The notes: a model not told the origin generated them from the letters alone. 64,000 nucleotides of DNA from GWF2-38-10 sp964527595 (GCA_964527595.1 CAZGPI010000005.1:22635-86634), one strand, 5' to 3'. Shown: positions 33,610-43,920, counted from the first letter of the stretch. Translations and numbers: made by a program.

Positions 33610-33745
33610 GAAAAACTCCCTGAAAAAAAATTAAATATCCGGACTACTTTTTAAATTTCACAACATGCTATTTTAAAGCGACTTAATAACAATAGAAAAA
33701 ATAATTAAAAAAATCAAATATTTCTTCTGAAATCTTATTCAGTGC

Positions 33746-35926
33746 TTAACCCTGCCCTTGAATAGGCAATTGTACGTGAAACATAGCACCTTTCGCAGAA
33801 GGAATCAAGCAAATTGTACCTCCATGCAATGCAATGATGTCACGAACAATGGCCAAACCGAGCCCCATATTCTTTTTTTCGGTTGAAACATAAGGCAAGA
33901 ATAACTTGTCTCGAACTTCTTGCGCAATCCCTGGACCATTATCCGCAAATAAAACACTTACCCAGCGCCCATCTTCAGACATTTTCGTGTTTATCTTAAT
34001 CTGCTTGCAAGCCCATTTATCGCCATCTCTTGCCTGCAATGCCCGAATGCTATTATCAAATAAATTTACTAAAACTCGTTTTATTTTTTTAATATCAATC
34101 GAAACTTCTGGCATTTCTTCAAATAACTCAACTTCAATCAAAATATCTGCATAACTAAGACGATACAAGCACGCAACCTCTTGCACAATTTTATTTAAAT
34201 TGGTCATCTCACATTTCAACGCGGGCATGGTCGCAAATTCAGAAAAGTGTACAACTAAGCTTTTTATCAGGGCAACCTGTTCCAAAATCACATCGGTACA
34301 CTGAAAAAAAACGGGGTCTTCACATAATGTTTTTCCAAAGCGTCGTTGCATTCTTTGTGTAGCCAATTGAATAGGCGTCAGCGGATTCTTTATCTCATGA
34401 GCCATCTGCTTTGCAGCTTCTTGCCAAGTCCGTAATTTATTTGCCCTTACAACCTCAGTTACATCTTCTAAGACAATCAGGGCACCTTGTTCAAAATTCT
34501 TGGGTAAGTTATTTACCATTACAAATGAGATAGTTGTCACAAAAAAATGCTCTTCCCCTTTTAGGGTCAACACAATTGCTTGCGAAACTTTTTGTTTTCC
34601 TCCCCCCTGAAGATTTCTTACTAATTCCAAAAAGGCTTTGGTTACCACGGCACCAAAAATATTAATGCGTTTGCCGCAAACCTTTTCGGTATCAATAAAA
34701 CGCAACGCCATATCCCTAGCGGAAGCATTACACATAACTACTCGGCCATAAGAATTTACTAAAAAGACGGCGGCCCTTATATTTTCTAAAATAATAAACA
34801 GTTCGCGATGCTTTCCCTCTAACTGCAATTTTGCCTGTTGTATGGTGTGCATCATTTCATTAAAACCTTCAACCAAAATCCGCAAATCATCGCTTGCTTG
34901 GTAAGACAGCTGCACGTCCCATCGACCTTTTCTTATCTGAGCTATGGCACCCAAAAGATCCTGAATCGGTTTGGTTATCCCACGAGCTAAATAGAAGGCA
35001 CACCAAATAGATAAAAACAAAATAAGAATCATTACCAAAAAAAACGTAAATAAATAGTTAAGGTAAATGGGATTACGCATCGATTTAAGTTGCTCATAAT
35101 CGGCAACCGCATTTTGAATCTCTATAAGCGCATAACGAATATCGGGTGGATAACGCTTTGCCAAAACAACCCGATAATCCCCAATTTTACTTACCCAATA
35201 AAGAGATCCGTAAAAATCAAAGGTGCCTTCATTATTGATTTCAGCAATTTTTTGAAAAAAGCCTTCACACAGACTTTTTATGGTGCGATCGTTAAATTTA
35301 CGAAATTGGCGCCAAACCCTCATTTCATCTTTAATTTCACCAAAACAGGGGCCGCCGCCAAGTACCCATACATATGGAGTAACATCATGAGAGCCAAAGC
35401 TTTTGGCTTTTCCGTCTATGCGTTCGCGTAGTACTGCCAACTGACTCACATCATGCAACGGTAAATGGTCGGTTAATTGTCGTCCAGCATCACTCAACCA
35501 GGCACGCTCGGTCGCCGTTTGTTTTTCATGCAATAAGATACCTTTTTTTAGGCCAACCTCAATCCGTACCTGAAACCAATCATCAATGCTCCGTGTTATC
35601 AATCGACCAGCGGTAAAAAAAACAAAAAATGACGGAATAACCGAAAAAAGGGTGAACGCAAACAAGAGATTACGCTTAAAAACAGTCCCTGGTATACCCT
35701 TCTTGCGCTCTATGAACAGCTTAACACTTTGCCGAATGATGACATATAAAAGGAACCCAAGAACCAAAATATGGACGTTTATTAATAGAAAGAGAAATGT
35801 ACGGTTAATACCCGCGCCAACCAATTGATGGTTGCGCTGTAGAAAAAACGATACCCATGCGGTCGCAAAAAGCGCAAATAGGCTAATAATTATAATAACC
35901 AAGCGTCTACGTATTAAGAAAGCCAT
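33746..35926 (-). CDS. NtrY-like membrane sensor histidine kinase
   Basis: 726 residues from ATG 35926. Two to three N-terminal helices are followed by a long extracytoplasmic region (about 105-275), another helix (LFTFFLVMILILFLSIWCAF) and a HAMP domain (GITKPIQDLLGAIAQIRKG). A PAS domain (LEGKHRELFIILENIRAAVFL), the HisKA box MAHEIKNPLTPIQLATQRMQRRFG with the phosphorylated His, and a HATPase domain (N box LVNLFDNSIRAL, DNGPGI, GLGLAIVRDI) come next. The order and the KNPLTPIQLA box are typical of NtrY. Its usual partner NtrX is not in this window. The signal it senses is unknown. Confidence 0.9.
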   Translation of the reverse strand: MAFLIRRRLVIIIISLFALFATAWVSFFLQRNHQLVGAGINRTFLFLLINVHILVLGFLLYVIIRQSVKLFIERKKGIPGTVFKRNLLFAFTLFSVIPSFFVFFTAGRLITRSIDDWFQVRIEVGLKKGILLHEKQTATERAWLSDAGRQLTDHLPLHDVSQLAVLRERIDGKAKSFGSHDVTPYVWVLGGGPCFGEIKDEMRVWRQFRKFNDRTIKSLCEGFFQKIAEINNEGTFDFYGSLYWVSKIGDYRVVLAKRYPPDIRYALIEIQNAVADYEQLKSMRNPIYLNYLFTFFLVMILILFLSIWCAFYLARGITKPIQDLLGAIAQIRKGRWDVQLSYQASDDLRILVEGFNEMMHTIQQAKLQLEGKHRELFIILENIRAAVFLVNSYGRVVMCNASARDMALRFIDTEKVCGKRINIFGAVVTKAFLELVRNLQGGGKQKVSQAIVLTLKGEEHFFVTTISFVMVNNLPKNFEQGALIVLEDVTEVVRANKLRTWQEAAKQMAHEIKNPLTPIQLATQRMQRRFGKTLCEDPVFFQCTDVILEQVALIKSLVVHFSEFATMPALKCEMTNLNKIVQEVACLYRLSYADILIEVELFEEMPEVSIDIKKIKRVLVNLFDNSIRALQARDGDKWACKQIKINTKMSEDGRWVSVLFADNGPGIAQEVRDKLFLPYVSTEKKNMGLGLAIVRDIIALHGGTICLIPSAKGAMFHVQLPIQGQG

Positions 35927-36069
35927 AAAGTTCCCATCCATCATCCCCAAACGACACAACAATTAACACATCCAATCATGATCGAAGGTAAACTTATGTC
36001 AACTATTTTATAACTGAAATAAATACACCGATTGTACCAATGGCAAATACTTATCACTTATGGGGGCGG

Positions 36070-36097
36070 TTGCAATGAGTAACACCCCTGCTATAAT
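36070..36097 (+). promoter_or_regulatory. Promoter of the coiled-coil protein operon
   Basis: TTGCAA (36070-36075), 16-base spacer and TATAAT (36092-36097) with the extended element TGC just before it. It sits 84 bases before the ATG of the gene at 36181. Confidence 0.68.
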
Positions 36098-36180
36098 TTA
36101 TCATGTGTCAAGGTTGTAACCTTACACATAATACTTAGATATTTAGGAATACTTATTTCTTACCTTATTTGGAGGGACTC

Positions 36181-38505
36181 ATGAATCGCACATTCTATTC
36201 TTTAATGGCTCGAGCACTTATTGCTCTTTCTTGTTTCTCACCTTTTGCTTATACAGGAACACCAGAACCGGTTTACTCCGCAACGTCCGACTCCTTGGTA
36301 CAACAATCAGCAACGGGGAACGTATTTACTAGCCCCCTATTTAAAGCGTTATGTGACTCCCTCATAAACGCCAAGAGTTTGAATTACTACACCACAGAAC
36401 ACATTACGTTACCTATCCCTGGTACTAATCAAATGGTTGTTTTAAATTGGGGATTTAAAGGGTCTGGCAACATCTTTACCCCATTTCCAACTATTACCAC
36501 ACAACTATTAACAACACAAAATAGCAATCAATTATTACAATCAGAAAATCCATCAAAACTTGAAGCTCTCAGAGACTTGGGAATTGCTCTCGGCGTTATG
36601 GCACTTAAAGACCAGGCCGATGAGTATACTAAAACAGTTTTAACGCCAGTAACACTTTTTGGGCTCAAGGTTGTCCTTTTGGTTAAATCAACAATAGAGA
36701 ATCCTCAATCTCGCAACGATTTGCCAGCAGAACTTATCCGCCTTCTTGTTAGACTTAGTCTTTCATCAGACCTTCAGATGCTTGACGCAAAGAAACCGCT
36801 TTCATCATTTATCTCGACCGATCTCAAAACCGCAGCTGAAAGTAAAATTCCAGGCTGTATCGATTTTATCGATGAATTGTGGAAACAATTCACATCAGCA
36901 ACAACACCAGAAGTAACCAGCCGTACAATTACTTGCTTTACATTTCGTGATAAAGATTTTGCAGATAAAGTACTACAAAAAGTAAACAAATATGATGGAT
37001 CAGCGCTCGTTGATTATGTCAGCACCCTTATCAATACACCAGGGAACAAACACGAAGTCGTTGATTTGCCTAAATTTACACAATATTCAAAATCACGTGA
37101 GCTTGTTGGTCACGTGCATACAACACAAATAGAAAACAGTAATCTTCCTGTGAGTGTAAAACTTGCGGTAAAGAGCACCTCGATAGTTCCTATGACAACG
37201 CTCGTTGATGCTGGTAATGGCGAACAATGGCTTTGCTACGTATCTAATAAGCTAACCCCAACAGATGCGATAAAAGCACTTACATTGAGTTTTGCACGAA
37301 CACTCCATGATTACGTTGCGCTCAAAAAAGACCTCTTTACCAGCCAAACACCTGAAGCTATTGCCTACCGCAAACAATGGCAAGAAGAAGAACTTAAACT
37401 AGAAAGCATCCGAGCTTTTCTTGCATCAGAAGAAGGTAAGGCCTCATTTGCAACTATTTCTCAAGCTGTTACCTCCGTAATGCAACCAGAAAAAGCTCAG
37501 TTAGTCGCAGCACAAGATGTTAAATTATCCAAAGAAAACAAACTTCGGGACATTCAAGCGCTTGAAATGCAACGAAACAAGCTTACCTCAATGATTTCGG
37601 TAAATGAAAAAATAAACCAAGATTGCAAAAAGCTACGTAAGCAACTTGAACCAATTCTTGCCGAAATCAAACAAATGCAAGCAGAATTGGCTGATTTTAC
37701 TATTGAAGTAACCCCCGCTGAAAAACAAGAACAGGATAAAAAAGATTTAGCCAAACTTGAAGAACGCTTACGCGAACTACAAGAAAGAGGCCAAGAACCA
37801 TCAGAAAAGCTTTTGACTGCAATAACAACGCTGAGAAGTAACGTAAAAAAGGTTGTAATCGAACCAAAACAAACGAGTATTGATATTGAACAACGGTTAG
37901 CAAAACGAGAAATGGTTGCAACTATTTTCACTACCGAAGCGGCCAATGTTGAAAAACAACTCACCAAAAAGCGTGATGCTATCCAACAAATTTCGGATGA
38001 AAATCAGCGCACCACTCAAGAATTGCTTTTTGGCAAAACTCAAGAAAAATACGAACAGTACATCCAATGCCTTAGACAAGAAGCTCAGCGTATTATCGCC
38101 ACAAATAAAATGGCCAAGAAGCTCAAGCTCTACAAAAAGTCACTTGCTGACGGTATTAAATTCGCCGACATAGGCAAAGAAAAACAAGAAGAAATTCAGT
38201 CATTTGAAACACAAGTTGGCTACCTATTTACCGCAGCACAAGATGAAAACTTTCTTCAACGCATCAATGGACCACACCTCAAATTTGGAGAACTCCTTAT
38301 CATTTCACCGGCCGACCAAGAAATGTTTAACAACATGGAAGCCAAATTTATGCAAACATTAGGCGGTATTCTTAAGAATGCTGAAGGGTTAGAAGAAAAC
38401 GCTCAAGCGTATGGTCAAACAATCGCAAGACTTACTTCAATACTATTTCCATCACTTCTTCCGCTCGTAAATAATGTCATGCAAAGCATACTTCCTGTTG
38501 CATAA
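36181..38505 (+). CDS. Large exported coiled-coil protein A, unknown function
   Basis: 774 residues from ATG 36181 (GGAGG 7 bases upstream). Signal peptide (SLMARALIALSCFSPFAY). Residues about 30-390 are a mixed alpha/beta region with phrases such as TEHITLPIPGTNQMVVLNWGF and STSIVPMTTLVDAG. Residues about 395-650 are a long coiled coil (KQWQEEELKLESIRAFLASE, then KKLRKQLEPILAEIKQMQAEL). The end is hydrophobic (LTSILFPSLLPLVNNVMQSIL). Few cysteines. No family recognised. It shares a transcript with the gene after it; both probably belong to a lineage-specific exported pair. Confidence 0.78.
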   Translation: MNRTFYSLMARALIALSCFSPFAYTGTPEPVYSATSDSLVQQSATGNVFTSPLFKALCDSLINAKSLNYYTTEHITLPIPGTNQMVVLNWGFKGSGNIFTPFPTITTQLLTTQNSNQLLQSENPSKLEALRDLGIALGVMALKDQADEYTKTVLTPVTLFGLKVVLLVKSTIENPQSRNDLPAELIRLLVRLSLSSDLQMLDAKKPLSSFISTDLKTAAESKIPGCIDFIDELWKQFTSATTPEVTSRTITCFTFRDKDFADKVLQKVNKYDGSALVDYVSTLINTPGNKHEVVDLPKFTQYSKSRELVGHVHTTQIENSNLPVSVKLAVKSTSIVPMTTLVDAGNGEQWLCYVSNKLTPTDAIKALTLSFARTLHDYVALKKDLFTSQTPEAIAYRKQWQEEELKLESIRAFLASEEGKASFATISQAVTSVMQPEKAQLVAAQDVKLSKENKLRDIQALEMQRNKLTSMISVNEKINQDCKKLRKQLEPILAEIKQMQAELADFTIEVTPAEKQEQDKKDLAKLEERLRELQERGQEPSEKLLTAITTLRSNVKKVVIEPKQTSIDIEQRLAKREMVATIFTTEAANVEKQLTKKRDAIQQISDENQRTTQELLFGKTQEKYEQYIQCLRQEAQRIIATNKMAKKLKLYKKSLADGIKFADIGKEKQEEIQSFETQVGYLFTAAQDENFLQRINGPHLKFGELLIISPADQEMFNNMEAKFMQTLGGILKNAEGLEENAQAYGQTIARLTSILFPSLLPLVNNVMQSILPVA

Positions 38506-38529
38506 TTCAAGAAAGCCAAGGCAAATACA

Positions 38530-40575
38530 ATGAATAAAAGCTGGTTATTAAGTGTCGTACTGCTCAGCAGTGCGGCACTTACCGCAACACCTCTTGATGA
38601 CCTAATCAGCAAGCACGCGGCATTATCGGAACAATTACAAGAAAGCATTGGTAATCCACTGGCAAGCACAGCCGACACCGAAGCGCTCATGCAACAATAT
38701 CAGGCATTGGCTGAAGAAATAAAGGCCGAGCAAACAAAAAAAGAAATAGTTGTTACTCAGCCTGCCGAAACAACTGAATTACCAAAAGACCCAAAAATAG
38801 CACATCGTCAAGAACAACAAAAATTATTACATAATCAGTTGGAAGATCTTTTAAATGGATTCATTCCAAGCCTTATGCAAAAAGAAGATCTGGTGATTTT
38901 TGAAGAACAAAAACTCTGTCTACTCACCTTTGAAAAAGCAATTATTCAAGCATTGGGCGATGAACAAACAGACCCAAAAATAACAGAATGTCGCATCAAC
39001 CTGCTTATCTTATGTTGTCTTCGACAAAAAGAATTACAAGCTAAAATAGAATTATTGGCAACAAATCTCATTGAAAAGCCTTTAATCGCACAGCAAATAC
39101 TTCACCTTCAGGTAAAAATGTTAAAAATGCTTTGCGACCATGTGAGACACGAATGGCCGCAGCTTGCCCTTGGGAAAACGCTTGCAGCCATTAATGAACA
39201 ATACTTCAGTCATAATCAAACAAATAAACATCTCTTGTCGTTGCTTCCGGTTGATGATTTATACATAAAATATAAAGATAATAAGCTCAACCTACGCATA
39301 AGTGATGAAATTTGTACGCGGAACGAACAAATAAGCGAACAATTATTAGCACACCAACCGACAACACTACCTAATCGCTGCTGGGCAATAAAAATGTATT
39401 TTTTGATAACAACTAAGCCAAAAAACCTCACTAAACACCAATATCTGAAAATATCACATTGGTTTGATACATGCAAAAAAAACAACCTCCTCGCTGAAAG
39501 GCGTAGGCTTAAAAACGATCACCACCTTCAAGCCATAAAGCTCATGCGTAAGCTAATAAAACACGTTTTTTACAATTTTGATTCAATGCTTTTCGATCAG
39601 TACGTAACCATCATAAAACAGTATCGAATGGGAGCCTACAGACTGCAAGATCAAGCGTTAAAAAACTTTTTAACGGACGTTGAGCAAATGGCCGGATCTT
39701 TTGAAAAGAATCGCCAAGAAATTGAAGACCAATTAGCAACAGACACCACTTTATCAGAAAATGATAAAAATACGCTTTCAACAACACAAATAGTTATTTC
39801 ATTATTCACGAACAAACTTCTCTCAATAAAAAATGAATTGTTTGTACCATGCCAAGAAGTAATGTCCGATGCAACAAAAATGGGGATTTCTATTCGATTC
39901 AAAAATATTACATCACGAGCAAACACAAAGGATATGCTTGCAGAAAACGATCAAATTGCACGGCTCTTTGATAATGTTCAAAAAATCGCAATAAACTTCA
40001 CCAATATGAGTGATTTTTCACCTCAAGCGGTTTATGAGTTACTTTTCATTAAGAGTGAACTTCAACGATATCTTAAATATCAAGAACGAAGCTCCCTTGA
40101 AAAGCTTGCCAGAAGGCCATCAAAGGAACTCACCTTTGTTTCAGAGATGGCAACACTATTAGAAAGTATGTGCCTATACGTTCTTCAAACGACAAAAGAT
40201 CCTTTTACCAAAAAGCTCCTCGGTTTTTCTATTTCTGAAGCACAATTTTCGTCAGGAGACGCAGCCGGTGCCGCCAAACAAATACTCATCGAATTTACTG
40301 AACAAATCTCTGGTAAAAAGTTTGGCAACTTTAAAGATGCGTTTCTTCACATCTTGTGTTCAGCAACACCTTATATGGCTGGCAGCGTTCTCTCTTTGGC
40401 GCTCCCCCTACTGAGCGAACAAGTCAAAGCTCCAATAGTTGCGCTTTTTGCACAACACCAAGAGTCCAAGACCCCGCTCACAACAGAAGTATTAACTCAG
40501 CTCGTGGATAAAAATCCAAGCATTCTGGATGCACTTGGTTCTCTTGCTTCCGGGTTAATGACAAATAAAAGCTGA
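38530..40575 (+). CDS. Large exported helical protein B, unknown function
   Basis: 681 residues. Signal peptide MNKSWLLSVVLLSSAALTA. It is almost wholly helical, with coiled-coil stretches at about 20-70 and 90-150. A charged middle follows (RRLKNDHHLQAIKLMRKLIKHVFYNF), and a hydrophobic helix pair lies near the C-terminus (LHILCSATPYMAGSVLSLALPLLS). No family recognised. It starts 24 bases after protein A and ends at a strong terminator, so the two form an operon. Matching size class, export signal and hydrophobic C-terminus suggest they work together. Confidence 0.78.
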   Translation: MNKSWLLSVVLLSSAALTATPLDDLISKHAALSEQLQESIGNPLASTADTEALMQQYQALAEEIKAEQTKKEIVVTQPAETTELPKDPKIAHRQEQQKLLHNQLEDLLNGFIPSLMQKEDLVIFEEQKLCLLTFEKAIIQALGDEQTDPKITECRINLLILCCLRQKELQAKIELLATNLIEKPLIAQQILHLQVKMLKMLCDHVRHEWPQLALGKTLAAINEQYFSHNQTNKHLLSLLPVDDLYIKYKDNKLNLRISDEICTRNEQISEQLLAHQPTTLPNRCWAIKMYFLITTKPKNLTKHQYLKISHWFDTCKKNNLLAERRRLKNDHHLQAIKLMRKLIKHVFYNFDSMLFDQYVTIIKQYRMGAYRLQDQALKNFLTDVEQMAGSFEKNRQEIEDQLATDTTLSENDKNTLSTTQIVISLFTNKLLSIKNELFVPCQEVMSDATKMGISIRFKNITSRANTKDMLAENDQIARLFDNVQKIAINFTNMSDFSPQAVYELLFIKSELQRYLKYQERSSLEKLARRPSKELTFVSEMATLLESMCLYVLQTTKDPFTKKLLGFSISEAQFSSGDAAGAAKQILIEFTEQISGKKFGNFKDAFLHILCSATPYMAGSVLSLALPLLSEQVKAPIVALFAQHQESKTPLTTEVLTQLVDKNPSILDALGSLASGLMTNKS

Positions 40576-40607
40576 ATAAACAACAAGACAAGCACTCTTG
40601 CTTAATG

Positions 40608-40639
40608 CTAAAAGATCCGGTTAAACCCGGATCTTTTAG
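40608..40639 (+). terminator. Rho-independent terminator of the coiled-coil operon
   Basis: A 13-bp stem CTAAAAGATCCGG / CCGGATCTTTTAG with a 6-base loop, symmetrical with A/T-rich ends. Confidence 0.85.
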
Positions 40640-40752
40640 TTTAAACGCGCACAAAACTTTAAAAATCATCTCTAATGAAGTATGCTATAAATCAATAAGG
40701 TTATTTTCCATCTTTAATTATTTTTTAAAGGAACCTGCGCGGTTAATAATTT

Positions 40753-41817
40753 ATGATTTACCATTTATCGCAAAATGTTCAAAATTATTGCAGCATCTTT
40801 AACATATTTCACTATGTAAGCGTTCGAGCAATTAGCGCTCTACTCACCGCCCTTCTTTTTTCATTTATCTTTGGAAATTGGTTCATCGGCCTTTGCCAAA
40901 GACATTTTCGCAGCAAGGTCCGCGAGTGGACCCCAGAAACTCATGCCGTCAAAAACAATACACCAACCATGGGTGGCCTATTTGTCATCGGCATTTTTTT
41001 GCTTAACAGCTTACTTTGGAACAACTTAAGTAAGATTAATGTTTTGATCGTTTTGTTTTGCGTGGTCAGCTTTGGCGGAATTGGTTTTTGGGACGACTGG
41101 AACAAAATTTTTTACAAAAAAGGTATCTCTGCAAAACTTAAATTCTGGCTACAAATTATTTGTGCGACTATTATTGTAACAGCATGGTACTTTTTACTTC
41201 GACCAGACACCCATCTTTGCATCCCATTTTTCAAGAATTTTAATCCTGATCTGGGTTTTTTGTTAATCCCGTGGGCAATTTTCATTATTATTGCAACAAG
41301 TAATGCCGTTAACCTAACGGACGGCCTTGATGGTCTTGCAACCGGCCCACTTATCTTTAACTTTTCAACCTTCGCTCTTATTTCCTATCTAGCCGGACAT
41401 GCAAAATTTGCCGCTTACCTATTTATACCATTTGCAGGAAGTGCCGAACTTTCAATTTTGGCAGCCACCTTTATTGGCGCCCTTATTGGCTTTTTGTGGT
41501 ACAACACCTATCCAGCCCAAATCTTTATGGGTGATGTTGGTGCCCTTGCGTTTGGTGCAGGCCTGGCACTTATTGCCCTTATGGCACGCCAAGAAATATT
41601 GCTGCTTATTTGTGGCGGAATATTTGTTCTTGAAACAATTTCGGTTATTCTTCAAGTCATCACATTCAAACTTTATGGAAAAAGACTTTTCAAAATGGCT
41701 CCTATTCATCATCACTTTGAGCTTGCTGGATGGAAAGAAACAAAAATTACGGTACGCTTCTGGATAATTTCGTTCATCCTATCGCTCATTACCATCCTAA
41801 CACTCAAAATCCGATAA
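40753..41817 (+). CDS. mraY: Phospho-N-acetylmuramoyl-pentapeptide transferase
   Basis: 354 residues with about 10 transmembrane helices. MraY moves phospho-MurNAc-pentapeptide onto undecaprenyl phosphate, the first membrane step of peptidoglycan synthesis. Motifs: THAVKNNTPTMGGL near 70, FWDDWNKI, NAVNLTDGLDGLATGP with the Asp-rich site, FMGDVGALAFGAGLA and MAPIHHHFELAGWKE. Full length. An extended -10-like TGCTATAAA lies 62 bases upstream. It is outside the usual mur/fts cluster, next to pheS. Confidence 0.96.
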   Translation: MIYHLSQNVQNYCSIFNIFHYVSVRAISALLTALLFSFIFGNWFIGLCQRHFRSKVREWTPETHAVKNNTPTMGGLFVIGIFLLNSLLWNNLSKINVLIVLFCVVSFGGIGFWDDWNKIFYKKGISAKLKFWLQIICATIIVTAWYFLLRPDTHLCIPFFKNFNPDLGFLLIPWAIFIIIATSNAVNLTDGLDGLATGPLIFNFSTFALISYLAGHAKFAAYLFIPFAGSAELSILAATFIGALIGFLWYNTYPAQIFMGDVGALAFGAGLALIALMARQEILLLICGGIFVLETISVILQVITFKLYGKRLFKMAPIHHHFELAGWKETKITVRFWIISFILSLITILTLKIR

Positions 41818-41914
41818 TTGAGTTTTTCTCGAGTCAAGCCTAGTCAAAAAATGAAAAAGTGGTACCCTTTTTAACAAGGCTTTTATCGTTGTTTTCGTTG
41901 GAAGGATATTGTTC

Positions 41915-42952
41915 ATGCAAAATATAAAAGATCAAATTCACAGCTTGAAAGAATCGTTAAAAACATCACTCAATCAGGCAAAAACACCAAAATCGCTTGA
42001 AGATATTCGCATCCATTTTTTAGGCAAAAAAGGCCTTATCACACAACTTTTATCTGATATGAAAAACCTATCGATTGAAGATAAAAAAGAATTTGGACCA
42101 CTTATATATCAGCTCAAAACAACGGCCGACGAGCAAATTACGCAAACAAAAGAACAATTGGTCGCTCAACAAATTAACGCGTCAAACCTGAAATTGCAAA
42201 ACTTTGACGTAACCGCAAGCCTTACTGGAGCAAATATTGGGCACACTCACCCTTATTCACAATTTATTGAGGAAATACAAGATATTTTCATGTCCATGGG
42301 ATATGAAATCATGGATGGCCCTGAACTTGAAACAGAAGAGCACAACTTCACCAACCTCAATATCCCTCAGGATCACCCAGCTCGCGACACCCAAGACACT
42401 TTTTGGATAGACCGAACCGCTGGCCTTTTGTTACGCAGCCAAACCTCAACGGTCCAAGTACATGCCATGAAAAACAAACAACCGCCAATTGCCGTTGTTG
42501 CTCCTGGGCGCGTTTATCGCCAAGAAGCAACCGATGCAACGCATGACTTTATGTTTATGCAATGCGAAGGACTTTTTATCGATAAAGACGTAACACTTGC
42601 TCATCTATTTGGCACTACGCAAACATTTTTGAAAAAATTATTTAAAAAAGACACGCTTGATATTCGCATCAGACCAGGATTCTTCCCCTTTGTTGAACCA
42701 GGTGTAGAAATTGATATGCGCTGCCCATTTTGTAAAAACGGTTGCTCTGTTTGTAAAAAATCAACCTGGGTTGAAGTCTTTCCTGGTGGACTCGTACATC
42801 CAAATGTACTCAAGTACTGCGGCATAGATCCAACCGTTTATTCAGGTTTTGCGTTCGGCTTTGGACTCACGAGGCTCCTCATGCTCAAATACGGCATCGA
42901 TGATATCCGACTCTTGCTAAACGGCAAAATAAAATTTCTTGAACAATTTTAA
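41915..42952 (+). CDS. pheS: Phenylalanine-tRNA ligase alpha subunit
   Basis: 345 residues from ATG 41915 (GGAAGGA upstream). PheS holds the active site that charges tRNA-Phe. The N-terminal coiled coil spans about 1-85, then HPYSQFIEEIQDIFMSMGYE, GPELETEEHNFTNLNIPQDHPARDTQDTFW, LLRSQTSTVQVHAM, RVYRQEATDATHDFMFMQCEG and GFGLTRLLMLKYGIDDIR. A Cys-rich loop (CPFCKNGCSVCKKS, near 250) probably binds zinc and occurs in some bacterial PheS. The pheT gene that normally follows is not here; galU comes next. Confidence 0.96.
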   Translation: MQNIKDQIHSLKESLKTSLNQAKTPKSLEDIRIHFLGKKGLITQLLSDMKNLSIEDKKEFGPLIYQLKTTADEQITQTKEQLVAQQINASNLKLQNFDVTASLTGANIGHTHPYSQFIEEIQDIFMSMGYEIMDGPELETEEHNFTNLNIPQDHPARDTQDTFWIDRTAGLLLRSQTSTVQVHAMKNKQPPIAVVAPGRVYRQEATDATHDFMFMQCEGLFIDKDVTLAHLFGTTQTFLKKLFKKDTLDIRIRPGFFPFVEPGVEIDMRCPFCKNGCSVCKKSTWVEVFPGGLVHPNVLKYCGIDPTVYSGFAFGFGLTRLLMLKYGIDDIRLLLNGKIKFLEQF

Positions 42953-42984
42953 TCTATAAAAAGGATAAAAAAGGAGTAGGAGTA

Positions 42985-43920
42985 ATGGTAACCAAAGCAA
43001 TTATACCAGCGGGAGGAATGGGAACGCGTTTTCTCCCCGCAACAAAAACAATGCCCAAAGAAATGCTTCCTATTCTCGACAAACCGGCAATCCAATACAT
43101 TGTTGAGGAAGGCCTCAAGGCTGGTATCAAAAATTATATAGTAGTCACCGGCAAAAACAAAAGTGCCATCGAAGATCACTTTGATACATATCCGGAACTT
43201 GAAAATTTTCTTGAATCAAAGAAAAAAAAAGAACTCATAGAAGGCTTAACAAAAATCATCCATGCAAGCAACTTTATCTATATCCGCCAAAAAGAACCGC
43301 TTGGGTTAGGCCATGCTGTTTGGAGCGCACGGCACGTTGTTGGTAAGGAATATGTCGCAGTCTTTTTACCTGACGATATCATCGTACATCAAACCCCAGC
43401 AATATCACAGTTGATGCAAATTGCCCAACAAGAAAAATGTAATGTCGTTGCCGTTCAAGAGGTTCCGCTTAACAGTGTTTCTAATTATGGCGTCATTGGT
43501 ATTCGCAAGCAATTTTCACCAAATCTTTTTCAGGTTAAAGAATTGGTCGAAAAACCAAGTCCTGCCGAAGCTCCATCAAACTTAGCCATAATAGGCCGCT
43601 ATGTTCTTTCACCAAGTATTTTTGAAGCACTTGATGAACTTAAGGTTGGCGCCAATGGTGAAATCCAGTTAACCGATGCTATTCAAACGCTGTTATTATC
43701 GGGTGAAAAGGTCTTTGCCTATAAGGTACAGGGTGTCAGATATGACATTGGCAATCCAATGGGACTCTTAAAAGCAAACATCGACTTTGCTTTGCGTAAT
43801 CCTAAGTACACCGATGCGCTTTTGGAATACCTTGCAGGATTGGATCGTGAATTAGTTGTTATGCAGGGAAAAGCCAATCTTCTTAATAGACCAGTTAAAA
43901 CAACAATGCTTCAACTGTAA
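42985..43920 (+). CDS. galU: UTP-glucose-1-phosphate uridylyltransferase
   Basis: 311 residues. GalU makes UDP-glucose for glycans. The nucleotide loop is AIIPAGGMGTRFLPATKTMPKEMLPILDKPAIQYIVEE. FLPDDIIV binds the sugar-phosphate side, and VKELVEKPSPAEAPSNLAIIGRYVL and EIQLTDAIQTLL are conserved. AGGAGTAGGAG precedes the ATG. It probably supplies donors to the two glycosyltransferases at 20-22 kb. Confidence 0.95.
   Translation: MVTKAIIPAGGMGTRFLPATKTMPKEMLPILDKPAIQYIVEEGLKAGIKNYIVVTGKNKSAIEDHFDTYPELENFLESKKKKELIEGLTKIIHASNFIYIRQKEPLGLGHAVWSARHVVGKEYVAVFLPDDIIVHQTPAISQLMQIAQQEKCNVVAVQEVPLNSVSNYGVIGIRKQFSPNLFQVKELVEKPSPAEAPSNLAIIGRYVLSPSIFEALDELKVGANGEIQLTDAIQTLLLSGEKVFAYKVQGVRYDIGNPMGLLKANIDFALRNPKYTDALLEYLAGLDRELVVMQGKANLLNRPVKTTMLQL

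Noticed and set aside
40608..40639. Possible third copy of the palindromic element (GATCCGG..CCGGATC)
   Set aside because: Lacks the TGG/GAC flanks and the 5-base loop; it fits a terminator.
41399..41767. 122-codon frame on the plus strand
   Set aside because: It lies wholly inside mraY in another frame and has no independent signal.
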